From Streptomyces sp. SAT1 (GTDB lineage Bacteria; Actinomycetota; Actinomycetes; Streptomycetales; Streptomycetaceae), in NCBI RefSeq assembly GCF_001654495.1, contig NZ_CP015849.1:4687501-4751500 (forward strand): a DNA stretch of 64,000 nucleotides, in the 5' to 3' direction. The position numbers and the translations under genes were made by a program. This document shows positions 35,102-44,731 of this stretch, piece by piece; position 1 is the stretch's first letter, and each line of letters starts with the position of its first letter. The notes beneath the pieces were generated by a model. The model saw only the letters and a program-made list of their open reading frames with translations. It did no database searches and was not told the DNA's origin.

Positions 35102-36724
35102 ATGCGTGGTGCCAAGAGCGCCAAGTGGGTTGCGATAGCCGCGGTTGTGGCGCTGGGCGCGACGGCCTGTGGCGGCGGTGGTGACAAGGGCGGCGACAGC
35201 AAGGCCGCGGCCGACCCCAACGGGAAGTTCTCCGTCGAGGTGGGCGAGCCGCAGCACCCGCTGCAGCCCGCGAACACCATGGAGTCCAACGGCAGCATCG
35301 TCATCAAGTCCATCTTCTCCGGGCTCGTCGACTACGACTCCAGCGGCAAGATCGTCATGGTGAACGCCCAGTCGGTGGACACCACGGACAACAAGACCTT
35401 CACGGTCAAGCTGAAGCCGGGCTGGAAGTTCCACGACGGCACCCCCGTCACCTCCACGTCCTACGTCAAGGCGTGGAACTGGGCCGCCAACCCGGCCAAC
35501 AAGCAGACCAACAGCGCGTGGTTCGCCGACATCCAGGGTTACGACGACGTCGCCCCGGCCAGCGGCAAGCCGAAGGCCGAGCAGATGTCCGGTCTGAAGG
35601 TCGTCGACGACAACACCTTCACGATCACTCTGTCGAAGCCGATCCCGTACTACACCTACAAGCTCGGCTACGAGGTCTTCGACCCGCTGCCGGAGTCCTT
35701 CTACAAGGACCCGAAGGCGGCCGGCGAGCACCCGATCGGCAACGGCCCCTACAAGTTCGTGAGCTGGCGCCACAAGCAGTCGATCGAGGTCGCCAAGTAC
35801 GACGACTACAAGGGTCCGAACGCCGCGAAGAACGGCGGCGTGGTCTTCAAGAACTACGCCAAGCTCGAGACCGCCTACCAGGACCTCAAGTCCGGCAACC
35901 TCGACGTGATGCGCCAGGTCGCCCCGCGTGACCTCCCGGTCTACAAGCAGGACCTCGGCGACCGCGCGGTGGACCAGTCGTACTCGGCGATCCAGACCAT
36001 CGCCGTGGCCTTCTACGCGCCGCAGTGGAAGAACGTCAACGTGAAGGTCCTCCAGGGCCTGTCGATGGCGATCGACCGCGACACCATCACCAAGACCGTC
36101 CTGCAGGGCACCCGTGAGCCGGCCACCGGCTGGGTCGCCAAGGGCGTCCTGGGCTACCAGCCGAACGCCGTCGGTGACATCACCAAGTACGACCCGGCCA
36201 AGGCGAAGCAGCTCATCCAGGAGGGTGGCGGCGTCCCGGGCAACAAGATCTCCATCCAGTACAACGCGGACGGCGGTCACAAGGAGTGGGTGGAGGCCGT
36301 CTGCGGCTCCATCACCAAGGCCACCGGCGTGGCGTGCACGGGCGACTCGAAGGCCGACTTCCAGGCCGACACCAACGCGCGTGACAACAAGCAGGTCAAG
36401 TCGCTCTACCGCTCCGGCTGGGTGCTCGACTACCCCTTCATCTCGAACTTCATCCGCGACCTGTTCGGCTCCAAGGCCGACGGCAACCAGGGTGGCTTCG
36501 CGAGCAAGGAGGTCGACGACCTGATCGCCAAGGCCGACGCCGCCAAGACGCTGGACGAGTCGGAGAAGCTCTACCAGCAGGTCGAGAAGCAGCTCCCGAA
36601 CTACATGCCGAGCATCCCGCTCTGGTACTACAAGGTCAACGCGGGCTACTCCGAGAAGGTCGAGAACGTCAAGTACGACCAGCAGGGTGACCCCATCGTG
36701 ACTGGCGTTGAGGTCAAGAAGTAA
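35102..36724 (+). CDS. Peptide ABC transporter substrate-binding lipoprotein (operon 1)
   Basis: The 540-aa lipoprotein has the signal KWVAIAAVVALGATAC with lipidated Cys at about 24. The family-5 fold includes GEPQHPLQPANTMESNGSIV, GWKFHDGTPVTSTSYVKAW, YKLGYEVFDPLPESFYKD, PIGNGPYKFVSW and LYRSGWVLDYPFISNFIRDL. It captures oligopeptides outside the membrane. It heads an operon of SBP, two permeases and two ATPases. Sequence style and setting resemble the developmental bldK region of S. coelicolor, from memory, so a role in uptake of a signalling peptide is plausible but not shown. Confidence 0.9.
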   Translation: MRGAKSAKWVAIAAVVALGATACGGGGDKGGDSKAAADPNGKFSVEVGEPQHPLQPANTMESNGSIVIKSIFSGLVDYDSSGKIVMVNAQSVDTTDNKTFTVKLKPGWKFHDGTPVTSTSYVKAWNWAANPANKQTNSAWFADIQGYDDVAPASGKPKAEQMSGLKVVDDNTFTITLSKPIPYYTYKLGYEVFDPLPESFYKDPKAAGEHPIGNGPYKFVSWRHKQSIEVAKYDDYKGPNAAKNGGVVFKNYAKLETAYQDLKSGNLDVMRQVAPRDLPVYKQDLGDRAVDQSYSAIQTIAVAFYAPQWKNVNVKVLQGLSMAIDRDTITKTVLQGTREPATGWVAKGVLGYQPNAVGDITKYDPAKAKQLIQEGGGVPGNKISIQYNADGGHKEWVEAVCGSITKATGVACTGDSKADFQADTNARDNKQVKSLYRSGWVLDYPFISNFIRDLFGSKADGNQGGFASKEVDDLIAKADAAKTLDESEKLYQQVEKQLPNYMPSIPLWYYKVNAGYSEKVENVKYDQQGDPIVTGVEVKK

Positions 36725-36750
36725 CCGCTGACGACAACAGCGTGTGCCGT

Positions 36751-36775
36751 GCCGCACCCTTCAGCCGGGTGCGGC
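36751..36775 (+). terminator. Intercistronic hairpin after the operon 1 binding-protein gene
   Basis: GCCGCACCC (36751-36759) pairs with GGGTGCGGC (36767-36775) over a 7-base loop, 26 bases after the stop. It lies in the 169-base gap before the first permease. It is probably a partial terminator or RNA-stability element that keeps binding-protein mRNA more abundant than that of the membrane parts. Operon 2 has no equivalent. Confidence 0.7.
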
Positions 36776-36893
36776 GCGGCAGCGGCCGACGAACGGCCGG
36801 GGGGCCCTTTTCACCGCGTACGTACGGAATTCCTCGGGGAACCGCTCGTATGGGGCGAAAAGGGCCTGCCGCTGTGACTGACATGGAGGCACC

Positions 36894-37826
36894 ATGGGGC
36901 GCTATGTCGCACGACGACTGCTCCAGATGATCCCGGTCTTCATCGGGACAACCCTGCTGATCTTCCTGATGGTCTACGCTCTGCCCGGCGACCCCGTGCG
37001 CGGGCTCTTCGGGGACAAGGCCACCACGCCGCAGGTGATCAACTCGCTGCGGCACGAGTACGGCCTCGACAAGCCGGTCCTGGTCCAGTACTGGGACTAC
37101 ATGCGGGGCATCGTCCTGCACGCCGACTTCGGTGACCAGATCGCCAGCGGCCGCCCGGTCACCGACATCCTCGGTGAGGCGTTCCCGGTGACGCTGCGGC
37201 TGGCCGGTCTCGCCTTCGCCATCGAGGCCGTCGTCGGCATCGTGCTCGGCGTCATCGCCGGCATGCGCGCGGGCAAGGCCGCCGACACCGTCATCCTCTT
37301 CGTGACGCTGCTGCTGATCTCGGTGCCGGTCTTCGTGCTCGGCTACATCCTCCAGACGGTGTTCGCGATCAACCTGGGCTGGCTGGAACCATCGGTCACC
37401 GACGAGACCGACCTCAACCAGTTCATCCTGCCCGCCATCGTGCTGGCCAGCGCCTCGCTCGCCTATGTGGCACGGCTGAGCCGCACGTCGGTCGCGGAGA
37501 ACCTGCGCGCCGACTACATGCGCACCGCCGTCGCCAAGGGCCTGCCCAAGCGCCGGGTCATCGGCGTGCACCTGATGCGCAACTCGCTCATCCCGGTCGT
37601 CACCTTCCTCGGCACCGACCTCGGTGCCCTGATGGGCGGCGCGATCGTCACGGAGGGCATTTTCAACATCCACGGCGTGGGCGGCACCATCTACGACTCG
37701 ATCGTGCGCCGAGAGGGCACCACGCTCGTCGGACTGGTCACCATCCTGGTCCTCGTGTACCTCTTCTGCAGCCTGATCGTCGACCTGCTCTACGCGGTTC
37801 TGGACCCGAGGATCCGTTATGCCTGA
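36894..37826 (+). CDS. Peptide ABC transporter permease (OppB type, operon 1)
   Basis: The 310-aa membrane protein starts GRYVARRLLQMIPVFIGTTL, the typical OppB/DppB amphipathic start. About six transmembrane helices follow. The cytoplasmic EAA loop is in DYMRTAVAKGLPKRRVIGVH, which contacts an ATPase subunit. GGAG lies 7 bases upstream of the ATG. Its stop overlaps the next permease start by 8 bases, indicating coupled translation. It pairs with the OppC-type permease to form the channel. Confidence 0.92.
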   Translation: MGRYVARRLLQMIPVFIGTTLLIFLMVYALPGDPVRGLFGDKATTPQVINSLRHEYGLDKPVLVQYWDYMRGIVLHADFGDQIASGRPVTDILGEAFPVTLRLAGLAFAIEAVVGIVLGVIAGMRAGKAADTVILFVTLLLISVPVFVLGYILQTVFAINLGWLEPSVTDETDLNQFILPAIVLASASLAYVARLSRTSVAENLRADYMRTAVAKGLPKRRVIGVHLMRNSLIPVVTFLGTDLGALMGGAIVTEGIFNIHGVGGTIYDSIVRREGTTLVGLVTILVLVYLFCSLIVDLLYAVLDPRIRYA

Positions 37827-38766
37827 GCTGACCAAGTCCGCGGACGAAGCCCCCGGCGCCACCGCGACCGCAGCCGCGGGCGGCGAACTGCCGCAGCCCA
37901 AGGGAGAGAAGACCCGCAGCCTGTGGGGCGACGCCTGGCAGGACCTGCGCACCAACTGGGTGTTCATCGTCTCGGCCCTGCTGATCCTGCTGCTGCTCCT
38001 GATGGCCGCCTGGCCGGGGCTGTTCACCGACGGCGACCCGAACAACAAGGACCTGGCCGGGCACTACCTGGCGCACCCGCAGTACGGGAAGGTCTTCTCG
38101 GCCGACTGGCTGGGCTACGACGCCCAGGGCCGCAGCGTCTACGCCCGCGCCATCTACGGCGCCCGCGCCTCGCTGCTGGTCGGCGGCGGCACCACCCTCG
38201 CGGTGACCCTGCTCGGCGGTCTGATCGGCATGATCGCCGGTTACTTCGGCGGCTGGGTCGACGCGGTGCTGTCCCGGGTCACCGACATGTTCATGGGCAT
38301 CCCGTTCCTGCTCGGCGCGCTCGTCCTGCTGAACGCCTTCACCGACCGCACCATCCCGGTCGTCATCCTGGCGCTGGCCTTCCTCGGCTGGACACAGACG
38401 GCCCGTGTGATGCGCGGTGCGGTCATCACGGTCAAGTCGACGGACTACGTGCAGGCGGCCAAGGCGCTCGGCGCCGGGACCAACCGCATCCTCTTCCGCC
38501 ATGTGCTGCCCAACGCGGTGGCTCCGGTGATCGTCGTCGCCACCATCTCGCTCGGTGTCTACATCGGCGCCGAGGCCACGCTGTCGTTCCTGGGCCTCGG
38601 CCTGAACGGCGCCTCGTGGGGCAACGACATCTCCGACGGCGGCAACTCGATCCGCGTGGCCCAGTGGATCATGCTCTACCCGTCGATCCTGCTCAGCATC
38701 ACGGTGCTGGCGTTCATCATGCTCGGTGAGGCCGTCCGCAACGCCCTCGACCCGAAGACACGCTGA
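37819..38766 (+). CDS. Peptide ABC transporter permease (OppC type, operon 1)
   Basis: The 315-aa protein has a cytoplasmic N-terminal extension (about 45 residues) and LWGDAWQDLRTNWVFIVSAL leading into helix 1. The OppC EAA loop is in DYVQAAKALGAGTNRILFRH. LSFLGLGLNGASWGNDISDG is the typical region preceding the last helix. It overlaps the upstream permease by 8 bases and lies 11 bases before the ATPase gene. Together the two permeases form the translocation path for peptides. Confidence 0.92.
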   Translation: MPELTKSADEAPGATATAAAGGELPQPKGEKTRSLWGDAWQDLRTNWVFIVSALLILLLLLMAAWPGLFTDGDPNNKDLAGHYLAHPQYGKVFSADWLGYDAQGRSVYARAIYGARASLLVGGGTTLAVTLLGGLIGMIAGYFGGWVDAVLSRVTDMFMGIPFLLGALVLLNAFTDRTIPVVILALAFLGWTQTARVMRGAVITVKSTDYVQAAKALGAGTNRILFRHVLPNAVAPVIVVATISLGVYIGAEATLSFLGLGLNGASWGNDISDGGNSIRVAQWIMLYPSILLSITVLAFIMLGEAVRNALDPKTR

Positions 38767-38777
38767 GGGAGGCGTAC

Positions 38778-39836
38778 GTGACCACCATCGAAGAAGTCAC
38801 CCCGGTGCCGTCGCCACGCGACGGCGGGGCGGACGGCGGGCCACTGCTCGACGTGCGCGACCTGCACGTCGAGTTTCACACCCGTGAGGGTGTCGTGCGG
38901 GCCGTCAACGGCGTCAACTACAGCGTGAGCGCCGGTGAGACGCTGGCCGTGCTCGGCGAGTCCGGTTCCGGCAAGTCGGTGACCGCGCAGGCGATCATGG
39001 GCATCCTGGACATGCCGCCGGCGAAGATCCCGCAGGGCGAGATCCGCTTCCGCGGCCAGGACATGCTGACCATGGGCGCCGAGGAGCGCCGCAAGATCCG
39101 CGGCCGCCGGATCGCGATGATCTTCCAGGACGCGCTGTCCTCGCTGAACCCGGTGCTGACCGTCGGCTACCAGCTCGGCGAGATGTTCCGCGTCCACCAG
39201 GGCCTGTCCAAGAAGGACGCCAAGGCCAAGGCCATCGAGCTGATGGACCGGGTGAAGATCCCGGCCGCCGCGGCGCGCGTCAACGACTACCCGCACCAGT
39301 TCTCGGGCGGTATGCGCCAGCGCATCATGATCGCGATGGCGCTGGCCCTGGAGCCGGACCTGATCATCGCGGACGAGCCGACCACCGCGCTCGACGTGAC
39401 CGTCCAGGCCCAGGTCATGGACCTGCTCGCGGAACTCCAGCGCGAGTACAACATGGGCCTCATCCTGATCACCCACGACCTCGGCGTGGTCGCCGACGTC
39501 GCGGACAAGATCGCGGTGATGTACGCGGGCCGGATCGTCGAGCAGGCGCCGGTGCGCGAGCTGTACAAGCGGCCCGCGCACCCGTACACGCGGGGTCTGC
39601 TGGACTCGATCCCGCGCCTGGACCAGAAGGGCCAGGAGCTGTACGCGATCAAGGGCCTGCCGCCCAACCTGCTGCGCGTACCGACCGGCTGCGCCTTCAA
39701 CCCGCGCTGCCCCAAGGCCCAGGACGTCTGCCGTACGGATGTCCCGGAGCTGCTGGCGGTCACCGAGCGCGACGGCGGCGAGCTGCCGGGCCGCGCCTCG
39801 GCGTGCCACTTCTGGAAGGAGACGATCCATGGCTGA
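38778..39836 (+). CDS. Peptide ABC transporter ATP-binding protein (OppD type, operon 1)
   Basis: The 352-aa ATPase has Walker A GESGSGKS, signature FSGGMRQR, Walker B LIIADEPTTALD and H-loop ITHDLGVV. The OppD-type C-terminal extension carries conserved cysteines (CAFNPRCP, DVC, ACHFW) that in relatives bind an Fe-S cluster. It energises import with the OppF-type partner. The GTG at 38778 follows GAGGGAGG. The stop overlaps the next gene by 8 bases. About 140 bases around the signature and Walker B are nearly identical to the operon 2 counterpart, including silent positions. Confidence 0.93.
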   Translation: MTTIEEVTPVPSPRDGGADGGPLLDVRDLHVEFHTREGVVRAVNGVNYSVSAGETLAVLGESGSGKSVTAQAIMGILDMPPAKIPQGEIRFRGQDMLTMGAEERRKIRGRRIAMIFQDALSSLNPVLTVGYQLGEMFRVHQGLSKKDAKAKAIELMDRVKIPAAAARVNDYPHQFSGGMRQRIMIAMALALEPDLIIADEPTTALDVTVQAQVMDLLAELQREYNMGLILITHDLGVVADVADKIAVMYAGRIVEQAPVRELYKRPAHPYTRGLLDSIPRLDQKGQELYAIKGLPPNLLRVPTGCAFNPRCPKAQDVCRTDVPELLAVTERDGGELPGRASACHFWKETIHG

Positions 39837-40977
39837 GCTGAGCAAGAACGACGAGCAGCCGGACGCCACGCCGAACGTCTCCGAGGTGGACGTCGTCGAG
39901 GCCCGCAGCGAGGACGAGGCGGTCGACGCCATCGAGGCGCCGGTCCAGCACGGCGAGCCGATCCTCCAGGTGCGCAACCTGGTGAAGCACTTCCCGCTCA
40001 CCCAGGGCATCCTGTTCAGGAAGCAGGTCGGCGCGGTCAAGGCCGTCGACGGCATCTCCTTCGACCTGTACCAGGGCGAGACCCTGGGCATCGTGGGCGA
40101 GTCCGGCTGCGGCAAGTCGACGGTGGCCAAGCTCCTGATGAACCTGGAGCGGGCGACCGCGGGCGAGATCTTCTACAAGGGCCAGGACATCACCAAGCTG
40201 TCCGGGCGTGCGCTGAAGGCGGTGCGCCGGAACATCCAGATGGTGTTCCAGGACCCGTACACCTCGCTGAACCCGCGGATGACGGTCGGTGACATCATCG
40301 GCGAGCCCTTCGACATCCATCCCGAGGTGGCCCCGAAGGGCGACCGGCGCCGCAAGGTGCAGGAGCTGCTGGACGTCGTCGGTCTCAACCCGGAGTACAT
40401 CAACCGGTACCCGCACCAGTTCTCCGGCGGTCAGCGCCAGCGCATCGGCATCGCCCGCGGCCTCGCGCTCAACCCCGAGGTCATCATCTGCGACGAGCCC
40501 GTCTCGGCGCTGGACGTGTCGGTGCAGGCGCAGGTCATCAACCTGATGGAGCGCCTCCAGGACGAGTTCAACCTGTCCTACATCTTCATCGCGCACGACC
40601 TGTCCATCGTCCGGCACATCTCGGACCGCGTGGGCGTGATGTACCTGGGCAAGATGGCCGAGATCGGCTCGGACGAGCAGATCTACGACCACCCGACGCA
40701 CCCGTACACGCAGGCGCTGCTGTCGGCGGTCCCCGTCCCGGACCCGGACGCCCGTGAGCACCGCGAGCGGATCATCCTCACCGGCGACGTGCCGTCCCCG
40801 GCCAACCCGCCCTCGGGCTGCCGCTTCCGCACCCGCTGCTGGAAGGCCCAGGACAAGTGCGCCGAGGAGGTCCCGCTGCTGGCGATCCCCGAGCGTTTCA
40901 AGGGCACGGACAGCCTGGCGGCCCACGAGTCGGCCTGCCACTTCGCGGAGGAGAAGGACATCGTCCACGCGGCGTAG
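39829..40977 (+). CDS. Peptide ABC transporter ATP-binding protein (OppF type, operon 1)
   Basis: The 382-aa ATPase has an acidic N-terminal extension of about 45 residues absent from the operon 2 copy. The OppF core follows: HFPLTQGILFRKQVGAVKAV, Walker A GESGCGKS, FQDPYTSLNPRMTVGDIIGE, signature FSGGQRQR, Walker B VIICDEPVSALD. The Cys-rich tail (GCRFRTRCWKAQDKC, ACHFAE) is present. The ATG at 39829 overlaps the previous gene by 8 bases. About 235 bases (40199-40433) nearly match the operon 2 gene at 45951-46185. The operon ends in a strong hairpin. Confidence 0.93.
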   Translation: MAELSKNDEQPDATPNVSEVDVVEARSEDEAVDAIEAPVQHGEPILQVRNLVKHFPLTQGILFRKQVGAVKAVDGISFDLYQGETLGIVGESGCGKSTVAKLLMNLERATAGEIFYKGQDITKLSGRALKAVRRNIQMVFQDPYTSLNPRMTVGDIIGEPFDIHPEVAPKGDRRRKVQELLDVVGLNPEYINRYPHQFSGGQRQRIGIARGLALNPEVIICDEPVSALDVSVQAQVINLMERLQDEFNLSYIFIAHDLSIVRHISDRVGVMYLGKMAEIGSDEQIYDHPTHPYTQALLSAVPVPDPDAREHRERIILTGDVPSPANPPSGCRFRTRCWKAQDKCAEEVPLLAIPERFKGTDSLAAHESACHFAEEKDIVHAA

Positions 40978-40997
40978 CCCCCACCGCGGCACCACCA

Positions 40998-41035
40998 CCG
41001 GATCCCGGCACCCCCTCCAGGGCGCCGGGATCCGG
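40998..41035 (+). terminator. Terminator of peptide ABC operon 1
   Basis: CCGGATCCCGGC (40998-41009) pairs perfectly with GCCGGGATCCGG (41024-41035) across a 14-base loop and is followed by CGTTTCC. It separates the two tandem operons. Confidence 0.85.
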
Positions 41036-41179
41036 CGTTTCCGCGCTTCGACGGGCGTGCATCCGGCTGGCGTCGGTCCGTCCTCGGTGAGGCACACCGG
41101 ATATATGCGGCTTATGTGCTGATATGTGTGCCGAGTCGTCGGCTGGACCGTGCCGTGTCCCGTACCCGAGGAGGCGCCC

Positions 41180-42802
41180 ATGCGTGCAGGCACCCGTGTG
41201 CGGTGGGCCGGTGCGGCGCTGGCGGCGGCCGCCCTGCCGCTGGCCGCCGGGTGCGGGAGCAGCACGGGCGCCGGGGCCGGGGTGCTCAGCTCCTCCTGGG
41301 GCGACCCGCAGAACCCGCTGGAGCCCGCCAACACCAACGAGGTGCAGGGCGGCAAGGTCCTCGACATGGTCTTCCGCGGGCTGAAGCGGTACGACCCGCG
41401 CACCGGCAGGGCCGAGAACATGCTCGCCGAGCGCATCGAGACCACCGACTCGCAGAACTACACCGTCACCGTCAAGCCCGGCTGGACGTTCAGCGACGGC
41501 GAACCGGTCACCGCCCGCTCCTTCGTCGACGCCTGGAACTACGGCGCGAGCCTGCGCAACAACCAGAAGAACGCGTACTTCTTCGGCTACATCGACGGCT
41601 ACGACCAGGTCCACCCCGACAGCGGCGGCCAGCGCGCCGACACCCTCTCCGGGCTGAAGGTGACCGGGCCGCGGACCTTCACCGTGCGCCTCAACCAGAA
41701 GTTCTCCACCTTCCCCGACACCCTCGGCTACGCCGCCTTCGCCCCGCTGCCCCGCACCTTCTTCACCGACCACAAGGGCTGGCTCGCCAAGCCCGTCGGC
41801 AACGGCCCGTACACCATCGAGTCCTACACCAAGGGCGCGCAGATGTACCTGAAGAAGTGGGCCGCCTACCCGGGTCCTGACAAGGCGCTCAACGAGGGCG
41901 TGACGCTGCTCGTCTACACCGACAACAACACCGCGTACACCGATGTGCTGGCCGGCAACCTCGACCTGGTCGACGACATCCCCGCCAGCCAGCTCAAGAA
42001 CGTCACCAAGGACCTGGACGGCCGCTACATCAACACCCCGGCCGGCATCATCCAGACCCTCGCCTTCCCCTTCTACGACAAGGCGTGGAACACCGAGGGC
42101 GCCCGCAAGGTCCGCACCGGCCTGTCCATGGCCATCGACCGCGCGCAGATCACCAAGACCCTCTTCCGCGGCACCCGCACCCCCGCCACCGACTGGACCT
42201 CACCGGTGCTCGGCACCGACGGCGGCTTCCAGGCGGGGCTGTGCGGCCGGGCGTGCGCGTACGACCCGGCCACGGCCCGCAGGCTGGTCAAGGAGGGCGG
42301 CGGACTGCCCGGCGGCCAGGTGCGCATCACGTACAACGCGGACACGGGCTCGCACAAGGAATGGGTGGACGCCGTGTGCAACTCCATCAACAACGCGCTC
42401 GGCAACGACCGCGCGTGCGTCGGCAACCCGGTCGGCACCTTCGCCGACTTCCGCAACCAGATCTCCCAGCACCGGATGCCGGGCCCCTTCCGGGCCGGCT
42501 GGCAGATGGACTACCCGCTCATCCAGAACTTCCTCCAGCCGCTGTACTACACCGACGCCTCCTCCAACGACGGGAAGTGGTCGAACAAGCAGTTCGACCG
42601 ACTCGTCGACCGGGCCAACGCGGAGAGCGGCAAGGGCGCCGCGATCAAGCTCTTCCAGCAGGCCGAGGGCGTCGTCCGGGACAACATGGCCGCCATCCCG
42701 CTCTGGTACCAGAACGGCAGCGCCGGCTACTCGGAGCGGCTGCACGACGTGGCGCTCAACCCGTTCAGCGTGCCCGTCTACAACGAGATCAAGGTCGGCT
42801 GA
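41180..42802 (+). CDS. Peptide ABC transporter substrate-binding lipoprotein (operon 2)
   Basis: The 540-aa lipoprotein is the same length as its operon 1 paralogue but clearly diverged. Its signal ends LAAGC (Cys about 26). Family-5 blocks are WGDPQNPLEPANTNEVQGG, GWTFSDGEPVTARSFVDAW, VGNGPYTIESYTKG and FRAGWQMDYPLIQNFLQPLY. GAGGAGG lies 8-10 bases before the ATG at 41180. It is followed after 6 bases by the permease gene with no intervening hairpin. Binding-protein and permease levels may therefore be more equal than in operon 1. Ligand specificity probably differs. Confidence 0.9.
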   Translation: MRAGTRVRWAGAALAAAALPLAAGCGSSTGAGAGVLSSSWGDPQNPLEPANTNEVQGGKVLDMVFRGLKRYDPRTGRAENMLAERIETTDSQNYTVTVKPGWTFSDGEPVTARSFVDAWNYGASLRNNQKNAYFFGYIDGYDQVHPDSGGQRADTLSGLKVTGPRTFTVRLNQKFSTFPDTLGYAAFAPLPRTFFTDHKGWLAKPVGNGPYTIESYTKGAQMYLKKWAAYPGPDKALNEGVTLLVYTDNNTAYTDVLAGNLDLVDDIPASQLKNVTKDLDGRYINTPAGIIQTLAFPFYDKAWNTEGARKVRTGLSMAIDRAQITKTLFRGTRTPATDWTSPVLGTDGGFQAGLCGRACAYDPATARRLVKEGGGLPGGQVRITYNADTGSHKEWVDAVCNSINNALGNDRACVGNPVGTFADFRNQISQHRMPGPFRAGWQMDYPLIQNFLQPLYYTDASSNDGKWSNKQFDRLVDRANAESGKGAAIKLFQQAEGVVRDNMAAIPLWYQNGSAGYSERLHDVALNPFSVPVYNEIKVG

Positions 42803-42808
42803 CCCGCC

Positions 42809-43732
42809 ATGGGACGCTATGTCGTCAGACGCCTGCTCCAGATGATCCCCGTCTTCATCGGGGCCACCCTGCTGATCTTCCTCATGGTCAACGTGATGGG
42901 CGACCCGGTCGCCGGACTGTGCGGCGAACGCGCCTGCGACACCGCCACGGCCGCCCAGCTCAAGCGGGAGTTCGGCCTCGACAAGCCGCTGTGGCAGCAG
43001 TACGCGACCTACATGGGCAACGTCTTCACCGGCGACTTCGGCACCGCCTTCAACGGCCAGCCCGTCACCGAACTGATGGGCGCCGCCTTCCCCGTGACGA
43101 TCCGCCTGACGATCGTCGCCATCGTCTTCGAGATCGTCATCGGCATCTCCCTGGGCGTGGTCACCGGGCTGCGGCGCGGCCGGCCCGTCGACACCGGCGT
43201 GCTGCTGCTCACCCTCGTCGTGATCTCCGTGCCGACCTTCGTCACCGGTCTGCTCCTGCAACTGCTGCTCGGCGTCAAGTGGGGCTGGATCCGGCCGTCC
43301 GTGCCGCCCGAGGCGTCCTTCGACGAACTGATCGTGCCCGGCCTGGTCCTGGCCTCCGTCTCGCTGGCCTACGTCACCCGGCTGACCCGCACCTCCATCG
43401 CCGAGAACCGCCGCGCCGACTACGTCCGCACCGCCGTCGCCAAGGGCCTGCCCCGCCGCCGGGTCGTCGTACGGCACCTGCTGCGCAACTCCCTGATCCC
43501 CGTGGTCACCTTCATCGGCACCGACATCGGGGCGCTGATGGGCGGCGCCATCGTCACCGAGCGCATCTTCAACATCCACGGCGTGGGCTACCAGCTCTAC
43601 CAGGGCATCCTGCGGCAGAACACCCAGACCGTGGTCGGCTTCGTCACCGTCCTGGTCCTCGTCTTCCTGGCCGCCAACCTGCTCGTGGACCTGCTGTACG
43701 CCGTACTCGACCCGAGGATCCGCTATGCCTGA
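42809..43732 (+). CDS. Peptide ABC transporter permease (OppB type, operon 2)
   Basis: The 307-aa membrane protein begins GRYVVRRLLQMIPVFIGATL and has six predicted helices. The EAA loop is in DYVRTAVAKGLPRRRVVVRH. A short insertion LCGERACDTATAAQ near residue 38 contributes two cysteines in the first external loop that operon 1's protein lacks; they could form a disulphide. It overlaps the following permease by 8 bases, exactly as in operon 1. Confidence 0.92.
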   Translation: MGRYVVRRLLQMIPVFIGATLLIFLMVNVMGDPVAGLCGERACDTATAAQLKREFGLDKPLWQQYATYMGNVFTGDFGTAFNGQPVTELMGAAFPVTIRLTIVAIVFEIVIGISLGVVTGLRRGRPVDTGVLLLTLVVISVPTFVTGLLLQLLLGVKWGWIRPSVPPEASFDELIVPGLVLASVSLAYVTRLTRTSIAENRRADYVRTAVAKGLPRRRVVVRHLLRNSLIPVVTFIGTDIGALMGGAIVTERIFNIHGVGYQLYQGILRQNTQTVVGFVTVLVLVFLAANLLVDLLYAVLDPRIRYA

Positions 43733-44723
43733 GCAGCCGCCGCAGCCGCAGCCGTTCGAGCCCGAGGGCGCCGTCGCGGGGACCGGCATGGGCGGCGGGA
43801 TGGACCTCGCGGCGAGCGAGGCGGCCACCCTGGCACCGGGCCCGGACGGCGGCGCGGACGGCACCGGACCGAAGGAGCGGCCCCGCTCGCTGTGGTCCGA
43901 CGCCTGGCGCGACCTGCGCCGCAACCCGGTCTTCCTGGTCTCCGCCCTGGTGATCTGCTTCCTGGCCCTCATCGCGGTGTGGCCCTCGCTGATCGCCCCC
44001 GGCAACCCCCTCGTCTGCGATCTGGCCAAGGCCCAGGACGGCCCCTCGGCCGGGCACCCCTTCGGCTTCGACGGCCAGGGCTGCGACGTCTACACGCGCA
44101 CCGTGCACGGCGCCCGCGCCTCCGTCACCGTCGGCGTCTGCGCCACCCTCGGCGTCGCCCTGCTCGGCTCGGTGCTCGGCGCCCTCGGCGGCTACTTCGG
44201 CGGTGCCTGGGACGCGGTGCTCTCCCGCGTCACCGACATCTTCTTCGCCATCCCGGTCGTGCTCGGCGGCCTGGTCCTGCTGTCCGTGGTCACCAGCAAC
44301 ACCGTCTGGCCGGTCGTCGGCTTCATCGTGCTGCTGGGCTGGCCGCAGATCTACCGCATCGCCCGCGGCTCCGTCATCACCGCCAAACAGCACGACTACG
44401 TGCAGGCCGCCCGCGCGCTGGGCGCCTCCGACACGCGGATCCTGCTGCGGCACATCGCGCCCAACGCCGTCGCCCCGGTGATCGTGGTCGCCACCATCGC
44501 GCTGGGCACGTACATCGCCCTGGAGGCCACCCTGTCCTACCTGGGCGTCGGCCTGAAACCGCCCAGCGTGTCCTGGGGCATCGAGATCTCCGCCGCCTCC
44601 CCCTACGTCCGCAACGCCCCGCACGCCCTGCTGTGGCCCGCCGGCGCGCTGGCCGTGACCGTCCTGGCGTTCATCATGCTCGGCGACGCCGTCCGCGACG
44701 CCCTCGACCCGAAGCTGAGGTGA
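43725..44723 (+). CDS. Peptide ABC transporter permease (OppC type, operon 2)
   Basis: The 332-aa protein has a longer Pro/Gly-rich cytoplasmic N-terminus (about 60 residues) than its paralogue, then LWSDAWRDLRRNPVFLVSAL. The EAA loop is DYVQAARALGASDTRILLRH and the terminal segment includes LSYLGVGLKPPSVSWGIEIS. External-loop cysteines (VCDLAK, GCDVYTR) distinguish it from operon 1. The stop TGA at 44721 overlaps a possible GTG start of the ATPase gene. Confidence 0.92.
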   Translation: MPEQPPQPQPFEPEGAVAGTGMGGGMDLAASEAATLAPGPDGGADGTGPKERPRSLWSDAWRDLRRNPVFLVSALVICFLALIAVWPSLIAPGNPLVCDLAKAQDGPSAGHPFGFDGQGCDVYTRTVHGARASVTVGVCATLGVALLGSVLGALGGYFGGAWDAVLSRVTDIFFAIPVVLGGLVLLSVVTSNTVWPVVGFIVLLGWPQIYRIARGSVITAKQHDYVQAARALGASDTRILLRHIAPNAVAPVIVVATIALGTYIALEATLSYLGVGLKPPSVSWGIEISAASPYVRNAPHALLWPAGALAVTVLAFIMLGDAVRDALDPKLR

Positions 44724-44731
44724 CGGACGCC

